From NCBI RefSeq assembly GCF_018457175.1, contig NZ_JAGFNU010000001.1:310001-374000 (forward strand): a stretch of DNA of 64,000 bases, in the 5' to 3' direction. Source of the DNA: Pseudohalocynthiibacter aestuariivivens. GTDB taxonomy: Bacteria; Pseudomonadota; Alphaproteobacteria; Rhodobacterales; Rhodobacteraceae. Positions within the stretch are counted from its first letter, which is position 1; each line of letters starts with the position of its first letter. Shown here one piece after another: positions 8,174-17,022 of the stretch. Below the pieces are notes generated by a model. It made no database searches. It was not told the DNA's origin and saw only the letters and a list, made by a program, of their open reading frames with translations. Position numbers and translations under genes: made by a program.

Positions 8174-10932
8174 TGGTGATGTTTGGTCCCGTTGGATTTG
8201 CGCTGCCGTGGCTGCTTTGGGCTTTGGTCGCGCTCCCTATTCTTTGGTTTATTTTGCGCGCTATTCCCCCGGCCCCAATTCGGCGGCGGTTCCCCGGTGT
8301 TGCGCTTTTGCTGGGACTTACTGACGACGAAAGCCTGAGTGATAAAACGCCGTGGTGGTTGTTGCTTTTGCGGATGTTGGCGGTGGCTGCAATCATCATT
8401 GGTTTTGCGGGTCCGGTCCTAAACCCGGAATCCGCACGCAGCGGTGACGGGCCACTTATGATTGTTGTTGATGGTACATGGGCCGACGCACGAGATTGGC
8501 GCGCTAGGCAAGACCGGATCGCAGGTTTGCTGGCTGAAGCCGGACGTGCTGGACGGCCCGTTGCCGTAATGACCCTGACAGAGCCTGATAAAGGGCCGGT
8601 GCTATTTCAAGCGGCCGGCGTCTGGGCAGAGCGTTTGGCGGGTGTTCAGCCACGTCCATGGGAACCTAACTTAGAAGAGCTGGAAAACTGGCTGGCGGAA
8701 CTGGGAGACGCAGAGTTCGAGACCTTTTGGATATCCGACGGCCTGGAACGTTCTGGCCGCGCAGAATTGTTGGAATCTTTGGAAACGTACGGCGCTGTCA
8801 CGGTCTTTGAAGGAGAAAATACAGTTCATGCACTTAGGCCGGTTGTCTTCGAAGATGGCGTTGTTAAGGTAGAGGCCATACGCTCTGAAACTGGGGAAGC
8901 CAGGGATTTTTCAATTTCGGCAATCGGGCTTGACCCCAGCGGTCAGGAACGTGAGCTGGCACGCGCTGATCTCCGTTTTGGATTGGGTGAGGAAACGGCT
9001 GATGTGGCTTTTAGCCTTCCCCCGGAACTTCGAAACAGGATCTCCCGGTTTGCATTAGTTGGCGTGCGTTCAGCCGCAGCAGTGACGCTGGCCGATGACA
9101 GTTTGCGCCGTCGTGAGGTTGCCCTAATTGCCGGGCGTGAAGACCGCGAAGGGTTGGAACTGCTTTCACCGCTTCACTACCTCAAGAAGGCCTTGGTACC
9201 GACGGCAGATTTGATTGATGGGGTGCTGAGCGATGTCTTGCTGGCAAATCCGGATGTGATTGTCCTCGCGGATGTCGCAACTTTGTCAGAAGGTGAATCG
9301 CGCGATGTCGCTGAATGGGTTGCTAAGGGTGGGTTGCTGTTGCGCTTTGCCGGTCCCCGGCTTGCAGCAAGTGATATCAGTCGGGACAGCGAAGATATTC
9401 TGATGCCTGTGAGGCTGCGGCGCGGTGGGCGCAGCGTTGGCGGCGCGATGAGTTGGGGATCGCCCAAAGGGCTTTTACCTTTTGCAGAAGACACCGTGTT
9501 TTACGGACTTGAAATACCTGATGACGTTCGTGTTAACGCGCAGGTAGTTGCCCAGCCTGACCCGGAACTGGCTGAGCGTGTGATCGCCTCGCTTACGGAT
9601 GGCACGCCTTTGGTAACACGCAAAGCTTTGGGTGACGGGCAGGTCGTCTTGTTTCACGTTACAGCGAATGCGGAATGGTCAACATTACCTTTGTCCGGGC
9701 TGTTCGTAGGTATGCTCGAACGGCTGGCAGTTTCTAGCGGATCTTTTGATCGTGGTGAGGAAGATCTGGCAAGCACGACCTGGGTTGCAGAAAAAGTCTT
9801 GGATGCCTTTGGCCAGTTGGATGATGCTGGCGCGATGGCGGGTATCGCTGGCGAGACTTTGGCCGCTGGCAAACCGATGCGAGCGATGCCACCTGGTCTT
9901 TACGCAAGCCGCGACAGGCGAATAGCCTTGAATGCAATCGATCAGGAAACGGAACTGAAAACGACCAGCTGGCCTGTTGGTCAGCGTGTTGAAGGGCTTG
10001 GTCGCGCGGCTGAAACCGCTTTGAAAAGTATGTTTTTAATGGCGGCACTTCTTTTCTTGCTAGTTGATATATTTGCGTCGCTCGGGCTTGCCGGGCGTCT
10101 TCGAGGCCCTCGCGTAAGTAATGCTGCAGCTGTCCTGCTTTGCGTGATGTTAATAGCACCTGAGGCGCGCGCGCAGGATGATTTTGCAATTATTGCAACC
10201 TCTGAGGTGGTGCTAGCACATGTTATTACGGGCAATGGCGAAATTGATCGCGTCGCTCGGGCAGGGTTGGTAGGTCTTTCACAAGTGCTGAACAGCCGTA
10301 CGTCGATTGAACCTGCACCTCCGATCTCGATTGATCTTGAGCGTGATGAGCTTTCGTTCTTTCCCTTCCTTTATTGGCCGGTAACACCAGATCAGCCGCT
10401 TCCGTCAGATGAGGCATATGGAAAGTTGAACCGGTATCTACGCAACGGCGGCATGATCCTTTTTGATACAAGAGACAGTGATATTGCTGGTGGGCGTGGC
10501 GGAGGCCCGAACGGGCAGAAGTTGCAACAACTGGCCTGGTCACTTGATATTCCCCCGCTCGAACGTGTTCCGGCCGACCATGTTCTGACTCGCACGTTTT
10601 ACCTGTTGCAAGATTTTCCCGGCCGCTACGCGAGCCGGAATGTCTGGGTCGAAGCTGCACCCCCTGATGCAGAACAGGTCGAGGGAATGCCATTTCGCAA
10701 CCTAAACGACGGGGTGACGCCGGTTGTGATCGGCGGTAATGACTGGGCCTCTGCCTGGGCGGTCGATGATGGGGGCAATCGGATGTTTCCAATCGGACGT
10801 GGGTATGCGGGTGAAAGACAACGTGAGATCGCTAAGCGGTTTGGCGTCAATCTGATCATGCATGTGCTGACTGGAAACTACAAATCGGATCAGGTTCACG
10901 TTCCCGCTTTGCTGGATCGGCTGGGGCAATGA
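8173..10932 (+). CDS. BatA-like N-terminal and DUF4159 C-terminal membrane protein
   Basis: A large membrane protein of about 919 residues. The open frame extends 24 codons upstream, but the ATG at 8173 overlapping the DUF58 stop is chosen. It gives the typical BatA-like start (FALPWLLWALVALPILWFIL), with a second helix near residues 57-78. A long periplasmic or extracytoplasmic region follows, then two more helices near residues 618-665. The remainder (about 669-919) is a DUF4159 domain: DFAIIATSEVVLAHVITGNG, then SFFPFLYWPVTPDQ and GGMILFDTRD. It is translationally coupled to the genes on either side. Likely part of a MoxR-dependent envelope complex. Confidence 0.9.
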   Translation: MVMFGPVGFALPWLLWALVALPILWFILRAIPPAPIRRRFPGVALLLGLTDDESLSDKTPWWLLLLRMLAVAAIIIGFAGPVLNPESARSGDGPLMIVVDGTWADARDWRARQDRIAGLLAEAGRAGRPVAVMTLTEPDKGPVLFQAAGVWAERLAGVQPRPWEPNLEELENWLAELGDAEFETFWISDGLERSGRAELLESLETYGAVTVFEGENTVHALRPVVFEDGVVKVEAIRSETGEARDFSISAIGLDPSGQERELARADLRFGLGEETADVAFSLPPELRNRISRFALVGVRSAAAVTLADDSLRRREVALIAGREDREGLELLSPLHYLKKALVPTADLIDGVLSDVLLANPDVIVLADVATLSEGESRDVAEWVAKGGLLLRFAGPRLAASDISRDSEDILMPVRLRRGGRSVGGAMSWGSPKGLLPFAEDTVFYGLEIPDDVRVNAQVVAQPDPELAERVIASLTDGTPLVTRKALGDGQVVLFHVTANAEWSTLPLSGLFVGMLERLAVSSGSFDRGEEDLASTTWVAEKVLDAFGQLDDAGAMAGIAGETLAAGKPMRAMPPGLYASRDRRIALNAIDQETELKTTSWPVGQRVEGLGRAAETALKSMFLMAALLFLLVDIFASLGLAGRLRGPRVSNAAAVLLCVMLIAPEARAQDDFAIIATSEVVLAHVITGNGEIDRVARAGLVGLSQVLNSRTSIEPAPPISIDLERDELSFFPFLYWPVTPDQPLPSDEAYGKLNRYLRNGGMILFDTRDSDIAGGRGGGPNGQKLQQLAWSLDIPPLERVPADHVLTRTFYLLQDFPGRYASRNVWVEAAPPDAEQVEGMPFRNLNDGVTPVVIGGNDWASAWAVDDGGNRMFPIGRGYAGERQREIAKRFGVNLIMHVLTGNYKSDQVHVPALLDRLGQ

Positions 10933-13019
10933 ACATGGCGAACAGCATTATTTTTGACCCCCTTTTACCCTGGAGTATCTTGGCTTCAGTTTCTGCTGTT
11001 ATGGTGATCGCGCTTTGCTTTGCGCTTTGGCGTGGATTGGCGGGCTGGCCGTTGCGTGGCTGTGCAGTATTGATTTTAACCGGGGCTCTTTCGAACCCGT
11101 CCTGGCAACAAGAAGAACGCGAAGCTTTGTCTGATATTGTGCTGCTCGTGGTCGACAGCACCGCGAGCCAGGGAATTGGCGAACGAAGAGAGCAGAGCGC
11201 CGCGGCGCTTGAGCGAATGAAAGAACGCATAGAGGCGCGCGCAGATACAGAGTTGCGTGTTGCTACGCTGCTCGATGGTGAAAGAGACACCGGATCATTG
11301 CTGATGGCCGCGTTGTCTGAGGCCCTGGCAGATATACCAAGCGATCGGTTGGCAGGTGTGTTTCTGCTAACGGACGGGCAAATTCACGATGCTGAACTCG
11401 CACCTGATTTACCTGCGCCGCTTCACGCATTGTTGTCAGGACGCGCGACAGATTGGGACCGTAGGCTTGTTGTAAAAAACGCGCCCGCCTTTGCCATCCT
11501 GGGTGAGCAGCTAACGCTCACGCTTAGGATTGAAGACCAGGGAGCGGTGCCTCTGGGTATACGACAAACCGCTGATCTGCACATTTCAATAGACGGGCAG
11601 GACCCGCAGGTATTTGAAATTCCTATTGGGGAAAATCTGGATTTGCCTCTGACCTTGCCCCATGGCGGGATGAATACCTTGCAGTTCAGCACACCCGAAA
11701 TGCCCGAAGAGCTTACGGACCGGAATAACGCCGCGATCGTTCAGATTAACGGGGTGCGAGACCGTTTGAGGGTTTTATTGGTCTCTGGCGAGCCGCACCC
11801 CGGTGAGCGTACATGGCGTAATTTGCTGAAGTCGGACAGTTCAGTTGATCTGGTGCACTTCACGATTTTACGGCCACCTGAAAAGCAGGATGGCGTGCCC
11901 GTGAACGAGTTGTCGCTGATTGCGTTTCCAACGCGTGAGCTGTTTTTGGAGAAGATTGACGAGTTCGATCTTATCATTTTCGACCGTTACAAGCGGCGCG
12001 GGATATTGCCGGAAATTTATCTGGAAAACGTGCGCCGATACGTTGAACGCGGGGGTGCGGTTCTGGTTGCGGCAGGTGTTGATTTTGCATCGGCTGACAG
12101 TCTTTATCATTCGCCGCTAGCGCAAATTTTGCCTGCGCGACCAACGGCACGGGTGATCGAAGAAGGGTTTACACCACAGATTTCGCTAACAGGTCAAAGG
12201 CACCCCGTAACCGAAGGGCTCGAGACTTTTGCCCCGGAACGGGAGAACGTCGAACCTGGTACAGGTCCCGGATGGGGAAGGTGGTTCAGGCTCGTTGAGT
12301 TGCAGCCGTCCGAAAGCGGACAAACCGTTATGACCGGGACAGAAGATAAACCATTGCTCGTACTTGATCGAGTTGGCGAAGGTCGTGTTGCGCTATTGGC
12401 ATCGGACCAGTCATGGCTTTGGACACGCGGGTATGAAGGAGGCGGACCACAGCTTGAGCTACTACGCAGGTTAGCGCATTGGATGATGAAAGAACCGGAA
12501 CTTGAAGAAGAAGCGCTTTGGGCTGAAGCACGCGGTCAATCGATGACTGTTATCCGGCGAACTCTCGAAGATTCTGCTGCTGATGTTGAGATCACAACGC
12601 CAGGTGGCGAACTTGTGACTGTGCCCATGGCGCAAACTGCCCCAGGACGCTACCAAGCTGATTTTGATGGACCGGAGATTGGGTTGTACCGTCTTTCGGA
12701 TGGTACGAAAGACGCAGTCATTGCGCTTGGCCCGGCTGCGCCGCGCGAGTTTGTGCAAACGATTGCAACTGGTGATGTCCTGGCACCAGTCGTTGACGAG
12801 ACCCGAGGTGGGGTTGTTAAGCTTGAAGAGGGTCTTCCGGGTTTGCGGAATGTACGCTGGGGCCGCCCGGCAGCCGGGCGAGGCTGGGTCGGTCTGACCC
12901 CACGCGGCGCTTATCTGACCACAGATGTGACTGTTCATCCCCTATTGCCGGCGTGGCTGTCTTTGCTCTTAGCCGCAGCGTTTATGCTTGGTGCCTGGCT
13001 GCGCGAGGGGCGACGGTAA
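10929..13019 (+). CDS. Large membrane protein with VWA/amidotransferase-like fold, MoxR operon
   Basis: A 696-residue protein with two N-terminal helices (about residues 13-57), a long outside region and one C-terminal helix (LPAWLSLLLAAAFMLGAWLR). The segment LSDIVLLVVDSTASQGIGE is a degenerate VWA-type strand and loop. The middle (VLLVSGEPHPGERTWRN, then YVERGGAVLVAAGVDF) resembles the class I amidotransferase-like fold, but without the catalytic Cys-His-Glu set. The ATG overlaps the upstream stop (ATGA). It closes the MoxR operon. Exact function unknown. Confidence 0.85.
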   Translation: MNMANSIIFDPLLPWSILASVSAVMVIALCFALWRGLAGWPLRGCAVLILTGALSNPSWQQEEREALSDIVLLVVDSTASQGIGERREQSAAALERMKERIEARADTELRVATLLDGERDTGSLLMAALSEALADIPSDRLAGVFLLTDGQIHDAELAPDLPAPLHALLSGRATDWDRRLVVKNAPAFAILGEQLTLTLRIEDQGAVPLGIRQTADLHISIDGQDPQVFEIPIGENLDLPLTLPHGGMNTLQFSTPEMPEELTDRNNAAIVQINGVRDRLRVLLVSGEPHPGERTWRNLLKSDSSVDLVHFTILRPPEKQDGVPVNELSLIAFPTRELFLEKIDEFDLIIFDRYKRRGILPEIYLENVRRYVERGGAVLVAAGVDFASADSLYHSPLAQILPARPTARVIEEGFTPQISLTGQRHPVTEGLETFAPERENVEPGTGPGWGRWFRLVELQPSESGQTVMTGTEDKPLLVLDRVGEGRVALLASDQSWLWTRGYEGGGPQLELLRRLAHWMMKEPELEEEALWAEARGQSMTVIRRTLEDSAADVEITTPGGELVTVPMAQTAPGRYQADFDGPEIGLYRLSDGTKDAVIALGPAAPREFVQTIATGDVLAPVVDETRGGVVKLEEGLPGLRNVRWGRPAAGRGWVGLTPRGAYLTTDVTVHPLLPAWLSLLLAAAFMLGAWLREGRR

Positions 13020-13082
13020 CGATTATTGAGGCGCGTTCCGCGCCACATCTTCTGGCACTTCGTGCAGATTTGCGCTCCGCGC

Positions 13083-13120
13083 GGGGATATTTTTGGAAGA
13101 AGAAATTGCTTCTTTCCAAA
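13083..13120. repeat. Intergenic repeat with hairpin (GGGGATATTTTTGG type)
   Basis: The convergent gap after the MoxR operon contains GGGGATATTTTTGGAAGAAG, followed by a near-perfect complementary CTTCTTTCCAAA, so it can fold into a hairpin. The GGGGATATTT core recurs at 15800, 20684 and 29276 in this window, always between genes. It probably also serves as a transcription end for both converging genes. A separate short GC hairpin (GGCGCG, TTC, CGCGCC) lies at 13030-13044. Confidence 0.5.
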
Positions 13121-13132
13121 TGATCAGTTGAG

Positions 13133-13483
13133 CTATGGCAATTTGAACTCTGTCCGTGACTCTGCCCAGCCTTCTACATTGGTGCGCGCACGTATGTAGA
13201 CTGTTGTTATGTTATCGGGAATCACGATCCCGGACTGGGAGCGCGTAAAGGGCTGCTCTGTAACATGTGGATGCCCCAGTACGCGAATTCCAAGCTCCTC
13301 ACCGTCAGATGTTTCGATACGCCAACCGTCTGCGTAGTCGTCCCAACCGGTGTCTTTGTGGCGTAGTGTTACTGAAAACGTCCAGCCCAATGCTGTAGGC
13401 GTTGCGGTGATCTGCTCAACAGAGGGTGCGTCTGCGAGGGAAGGTGTCGCAACAAGTGACAAGAGCAATGCGAGATATTTCAT
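13133..13483 (-). CDS. Small exported protein of unknown function
   Basis: A 116-residue protein starting MKYLALLLSLVATPSLADAP, a clear Sec signal peptide with cleavage probably after LADA. The mature part has a beta-sandwich look (TALGWTFSVTLRHKDTGWDD, then IETSDGEELGIRVLGHPHV) ending TVYIRARTNVEGWAESRTEF. The start at 13483 overlaps the stop of the DUF599 gene (ATGA), so it is translationally coupled to that gene. I recall similar periplasmic proteins in Rhodobacteraceae but no function. Confidence 0.8.
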   Translation of the reverse strand: MKYLALLLSLVATPSLADAPSVEQITATPTALGWTFSVTLRHKDTGWDDYADGWRIETSDGEELGIRVLGHPHVTEQPFTRSQSGIVIPDNITTVYIRARTNVEGWAESRTEFKLP

Positions 13484-14196
13484 TCTTTGGACGTGTCCTG
13501 TGTATGTGACGGTAAAAGAATTGTGCGTGAATGAGAGGCGAACTCGCGCCGCCACAGCATGATCAGCGTTATCGCGACCGCAACGATGAGTGCCCATGCG
13601 CCAAGTAACCAAGCGACGGCCGACAGGGCAAAATAGATAGATCGCATGCCGCGGTTGAAACTGCGCGATGCCGTAATGTTTATTTCTGCAGCCTGTGCTG
13701 CCCGAACCGCTGCGTCTGGGTCTGTCGGGTCATTGGGAACAGACGCCATGACGACAGCACAATACCCGAACAGACGGAGCGACCATACAAATTTCAGAAA
13801 CGCGTTGGCAACGAAAAGTAAGATGACCAATAGTTTAACTTCCCAAACGATTGCCGGAGCCGCCTGAAGGGTCAGGTCGCTGGCGACTCCAAGCAGGCTT
13901 TCAGTATTTCCAATCAGAGCAAGCCCACCGCCAATTGCTATCATACAGGCTGACGCAAAAAATGATGCGCCCTGCCGCATAATTGAGAGGATATTTGAAT
14001 CAAAAATGCGTGGATCGCGTGTTATAAGTTGTTCAAACCATGCGCGCCGATAGTCAGCCATCAATGTAGCGACCGAGGGTCGTTTAGCACCGGGGTTTTC
14101 GATAAGAAGATCAATACCCGCCCATGCAATGACAAGAAGGCAAACGGAGAAAACATCAAGCGCATTGAAAAACTGTAGTCGTTCGATAAGTTCCAT
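13480..14196 (-). CDS. DUF599 family membrane protein
   Basis: A 238-residue membrane protein of the DUF599 family. Hydrophobic segments lie near residues 11-30, 75-95, 110-130 and 190-213. The conserved parts are the N-terminal VFSVCLLVIAWAGIDLLIEN and the middle ARSFNRGMRSIYFALSAVAW (preceded by EINIT). It ends a few bases into the coupled exported-protein gene. It is divergent from glcD with about 110 bases between starts. Function unknown. Confidence 0.88.
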   Translation of the reverse strand: MELIERLQFFNALDVFSVCLLVIAWAGIDLLIENPGAKRPSVATLMADYRRAWFEQLITRDPRIFDSNILSIMRQGASFFASACMIAIGGGLALIGNTESLLGVASDLTLQAAPAIVWEVKLLVILLFVANAFLKFVWSLRLFGYCAVVMASVPNDPTDPDAAVRAAQAAEINITASRSFNRGMRSIYFALSAVAWLLGAWALIVAVAITLIMLWRREFASHSRTILLPSHTQDTSKE

Positions 14197-14239
14197 GTTT
14201 GCACTCTAGTCTTAAGGGAATCTACTTGCCAGACGTGAA

Positions 14240-14293
14240 AATTGGTTATATTTAATTACCAATTATAGTGTTGAGACCAATTATAGTGTTGAG
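14240..14293. promoter_or_regulatory. Inverted ATTGGT/ACCAAT site and 18-base tandem duplication upstream of glcD
   Basis: Directly before glcD an 18-base unit, ACCAATTATAGTGTTGAG, occurs twice back to back (14258-14275 and 14276-14293). Upstream, AATTGGT at 14240-14246 is the inverted complement of the ACCAATT half at 14258-14264. ATTGGT/ACCAAT half-sites are typical of the GntR/FadR regulators (PdhR, GlcC, LldR) that control glycolate and lactate oxidation genes, but here the spacer is 11 bases rather than about 3. The duplication adds another ACCAATT half-site. A glc-type operator is therefore plausible but unproven; no such regulator is next door. Confidence 0.4.
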
Positions 14294-14306
14294 TTGGAGA
14301 CTGCTG

Positions 14307-15740
14307 ATGGAGATGCCGACCCCTGATCCGGCCATATTGGCTAAGAAGGAAATTATTGTGGCGCGGCTGCGCGAAGTGCTGCCGCATGACGCGGTGATTG
14401 ACGCTCCGGAAGAGACGCGCGCTTATGAATGCGATGCACTGACGGCTTATAAGTGCCCGCCTCTCTGCGTGGTCTTGCCTGCATCCACAGAAGAGGTGTC
14501 AGCGGTTTTAAAGGTTTGTCAGGCCGAAGGGGTCCCCGTGGTTCCACGAGGGTCTGGTACGTCTCTGGCAGGCGGCGCATTGCCAACTGCTGACTGTGTC
14601 ATTTTGGGTGTGGCACGGCTGAATGAAGTGTTAGACACAGACTACGAAAACAGGACGATACGGGTTCAGAGCGGGCGCACGAACCTGAGTGTTTCCGGGG
14701 CGGTCGAAGAAGAAGGTTTCTTTTACGCGCCAGATCCTTCGTCTCAGCTAGCCTGCGCAATTGCAGGTAATATTGCTATGAATTCAGGTGGAGCGCATTG
14801 CCTGAAATACGGGGTGACGACAAACAATCTGCTTGGCGTTACACTTGTGCTTATGGACGGCACGGTCGTTGAGATTGGCGGTGCGCATCTTGACGCTGGT
14901 GGCTTGGACTTGCTGGGCCTGATCTGTGGGTCCGAAGGTCAGCTTGGTGTTGTAACGGAAGCGACGTTGCGGATATTGCGTAAACCTGAAGGGGCACGGC
15001 CTGTCTTGATGGGGTTCGACAGTAACGAAGTTGCGGGGGCCTGCGTCAGTGACATCATTAAGGCAGGTGTTTTACCAGTCGCAATTGAATTTATGGATCG
15101 GCCTTGCATACGTGCGTGTGAGGCCTTTGCCGGGGCGGGTTACCCGGATGTCGAAGCCTTACTTATTGTTGAAGTCGAAGGGTCAGGCGCGGAAATTGAA
15201 CATCAGTTGGGACTGATCATGGAAATTGCCCGCCGCCATAACCCTGTTGAGTTGCGCGAAAGTAAATCTGCCGAGGAAAGCGCAAAAATCTGGCTTGGGC
15301 GCAAATCTGCATTTGGCGCGATGGGTCAGATCAACGATTACATGTGTCTGGATGGAACAATTCCGGTGACGAGCCTGCCGTTCGTTCTGCGCAGGATCGG
15401 CGAGTTGTCGAAAGAATACGGGCTTGATGTGGCGAATGTTTTCCATGCAGGTGACGGAAACATGCACCCGCTTATTTTGTTTGATGCGAATAAACCCGGA
15501 GATTTGGAACTGTGCGAAGAATTCGGCGCAGATATTCTGCGGCTATGCGTTGAGGCAGGGGGGTGTCTGACCGGAGAACATGGGGTTGGTGTGGAAAAGC
15601 GTGACCTTATGTACGATCAGTTTACCGCCGAGGACATTGAAGTTCAGCTTCGGGTGAAAGATGTGTTCGATCCGGAATGGTTGTTGAACCCGGCTAAAGT
15701 TTTTCCACTGAAGTCGACAGCGTCGCGGAGAGCCGCGTGA
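14307..15740 (+). CDS. glcD: Glycolate oxidase FAD-binding subunit GlcD
   Basis: The FAD-linked catalytic subunit of glycolate oxidase, which oxidises glycolate to glyoxylate at the membrane. It has a PCMH-type FAD domain (VPRGSGTSLAGGALPT, SSQLACAIAGNIAMNSGGAH) and an FAD-oxidase C-terminal domain (VFHAGDGNMHPLILFD and CLTGEHGVGVEKRDLM). The ATG at 14307 is chosen over the upstream in-frame start because GGAGA sits 6 bases before it and homology starts there, giving 477 residues. glcE and glcF follow on the same strand. D-lactate dehydrogenases share this fold, but the three-gene set identifies GlcD. Confidence 0.95.
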   Translation: MEMPTPDPAILAKKEIIVARLREVLPHDAVIDAPEETRAYECDALTAYKCPPLCVVLPASTEEVSAVLKVCQAEGVPVVPRGSGTSLAGGALPTADCVILGVARLNEVLDTDYENRTIRVQSGRTNLSVSGAVEEEGFFYAPDPSSQLACAIAGNIAMNSGGAHCLKYGVTTNNLLGVTLVLMDGTVVEIGGAHLDAGGLDLLGLICGSEGQLGVVTEATLRILRKPEGARPVLMGFDSNEVAGACVSDIIKAGVLPVAIEFMDRPCIRACEAFAGAGYPDVEALLIVEVEGSGAEIEHQLGLIMEIARRHNPVELRESKSAEESAKIWLGRKSAFGAMGQINDYMCLDGTIPVTSLPFVLRRIGELSKEYGLDVANVFHAGDGNMHPLILFDANKPGDLELCEEFGADILRLCVEAGGCLTGEHGVGVEKRDLMYDQFTAEDIEVQLRVKDVFDPEWLLNPAKVFPLKSTASRRAA

Positions 15741-15761
15741 GACCTTGTTTAGGCTACAGAC

Positions 15762-15825
15762 GGGGGCTTTCTGCCCCCTCTTGCCCTTACGGGCAATTCA
15801 CCCCCGAGGATGTATTCGGGAAAAA
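15762..15825. repeat. Hairpins and CCCCGAGGAT repeat between glcD and glcE
   Basis: GGGGGC and GCCCCC form a 6-pair stem (15762-15778), followed by TTGCCC and GGGCAA as a second small stem. After these comes CCCCCGAGGATGTATTCGGG with AAAAAGAAA. This is a variant of the GGGGATATTT-type intergenic repeat found three more times here. The hairpins could lower expression of glcE and glcF relative to glcD or stabilise mRNA ends; this is inference. Confidence 0.4.
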
Positions 15826-15845
15826 GAAATTCAAGGAAGTGTGTA

Positions 15846-16973
15846 ATGCGCCCGGATAATGAAGCAAATCTGGCAGAAATGATCTGGGATGTTCAGGAGT
15901 CCGTTCGCATTCGGGGTGGTGGAACGCGCGCTGTTGGATTCGTTGCTGAGAGCGATTTACTGGATCTGTCAGGACTGTCTGGTATCACATTATATGAGCC
16001 GGGCGCGCTGACAATGGTTGCGCAGGCAGGCACTCCTTTGGCAGAAATCGAGGCAGCACTTTCTGCTGAAGGCCAGCGGTTGGCGTTTGAGCCTATGGAT
16101 CACCGTGGTTTGTTGAGCACAAAGGGAACGCCCACAATTGGTGGTGTCGTTGCTGCGAATGTTTCCGGCCCGAGGCGTATTCAGGTTGGTGCAGCGCGCG
16201 ATTTTTTGCTTGGCGTTCGATTTGTGGATGGGCAGGGTACGGTTATCAAAAACGGCGGCCGCGTCATGAAGAATGTGACCGGGTACGATTTGGTTAAGCT
16301 CTTGGCTGGTAGCTACGGCACGCTTGGCGCAATGAGCGAGGTTTCATTCAAAGTGCTGCCGAAAGTAGAAAGTACAGGTGTCGTTTTGATAAATGGTCTG
16401 AGCGACAGAGACGCGGTGCGCGCACTTTCGCAGGCCTTAGGCTCACCTTATGAAGTTTCCGGCGCAGCTCATGCGCCGAAGGGGATTGATGGGCATCCGG
16501 TGACAATGATCCGGCTGGAGGGTTTTGAGAATTCGGTTTCCTATCGTTTAGCTGAAATGCAGAAATTATTGGGTGGTTTTGGTGAAACTGTGGTCGAAAG
16601 AGACCCAGAAAGAACCACAGCTGGCTGGAAATGGGTGCGTGATGTTGAAGCATTTCACAATCAGGAAGGGGATGTTTGGCGAATTTCTGTCAAACCTTCC
16701 GATGCACCGGAGCTCGCAGCGCGCGCAGAGGCTGATGGGGTTTTGTATGATTGGGGCGGCGGTCTGGTATGGGTCCTTTTGCCAAAAGGGACAGACCTGC
16801 GTGCGCGTCTCGGGGAATTTGGTGGCCATGCAACGCTCGTTCGCGCGGACGACAAAACCAAAAAACAGCTTGGAACATTTCATCCGGAACCTACCCCGCT
16901 GGCCGCAATCAGCGCAGGATTACGCGCGAAATTTGACCCCAACGGAATTTTCAATCCGGGCTTGATGGGTTGA
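15846..16973 (+). CDS. glcE: Glycolate oxidase subunit GlcE
   Basis: A 375-residue FAD-binding subunit of glycolate oxidase, with the PCMH FAD domain only in its N-terminal half. Features include RIRGGGTRAVGF, TIGGVVAANVSGPRRIQVGA and KNVTGYDLVKLLAGSYGTLG, typical of GlcE. It assembles with GlcD and GlcF. The ATG at 15846, with AAGGAAG upstream, is preferred to the earlier in-frame start. The C-terminal GLRAKFDPNGIFNPGLMG is the family's usual ending. It lies between glcD and glcF. Confidence 0.95.
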   Translation: MRPDNEANLAEMIWDVQESVRIRGGGTRAVGFVAESDLLDLSGLSGITLYEPGALTMVAQAGTPLAEIEAALSAEGQRLAFEPMDHRGLLSTKGTPTIGGVVAANVSGPRRIQVGAARDFLLGVRFVDGQGTVIKNGGRVMKNVTGYDLVKLLAGSYGTLGAMSEVSFKVLPKVESTGVVLINGLSDRDAVRALSQALGSPYEVSGAAHAPKGIDGHPVTMIRLEGFENSVSYRLAEMQKLLGGFGETVVERDPERTTAGWKWVRDVEAFHNQEGDVWRISVKPSDAPELAARAEADGVLYDWGGGLVWVLLPKGTDLRARLGEFGGHATLVRADDKTKKQLGTFHPEPTPLAAISAGLRAKFDPNGIFNPGLMG

Positions 16974-17022
16974 TTGAATTGAAGTGTCCCAACGGGCGTG
17001 ACGGGTTTTTCTGAGGAACGAA

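Noticed and set aside
10226-10792. 188-codon minus-strand frame within the DUF4159 gene
   Set aside because: Shadow of a well-supported coding frame; rich in Arg, His and Pro as antisense frames of GC-rich genes usually are.
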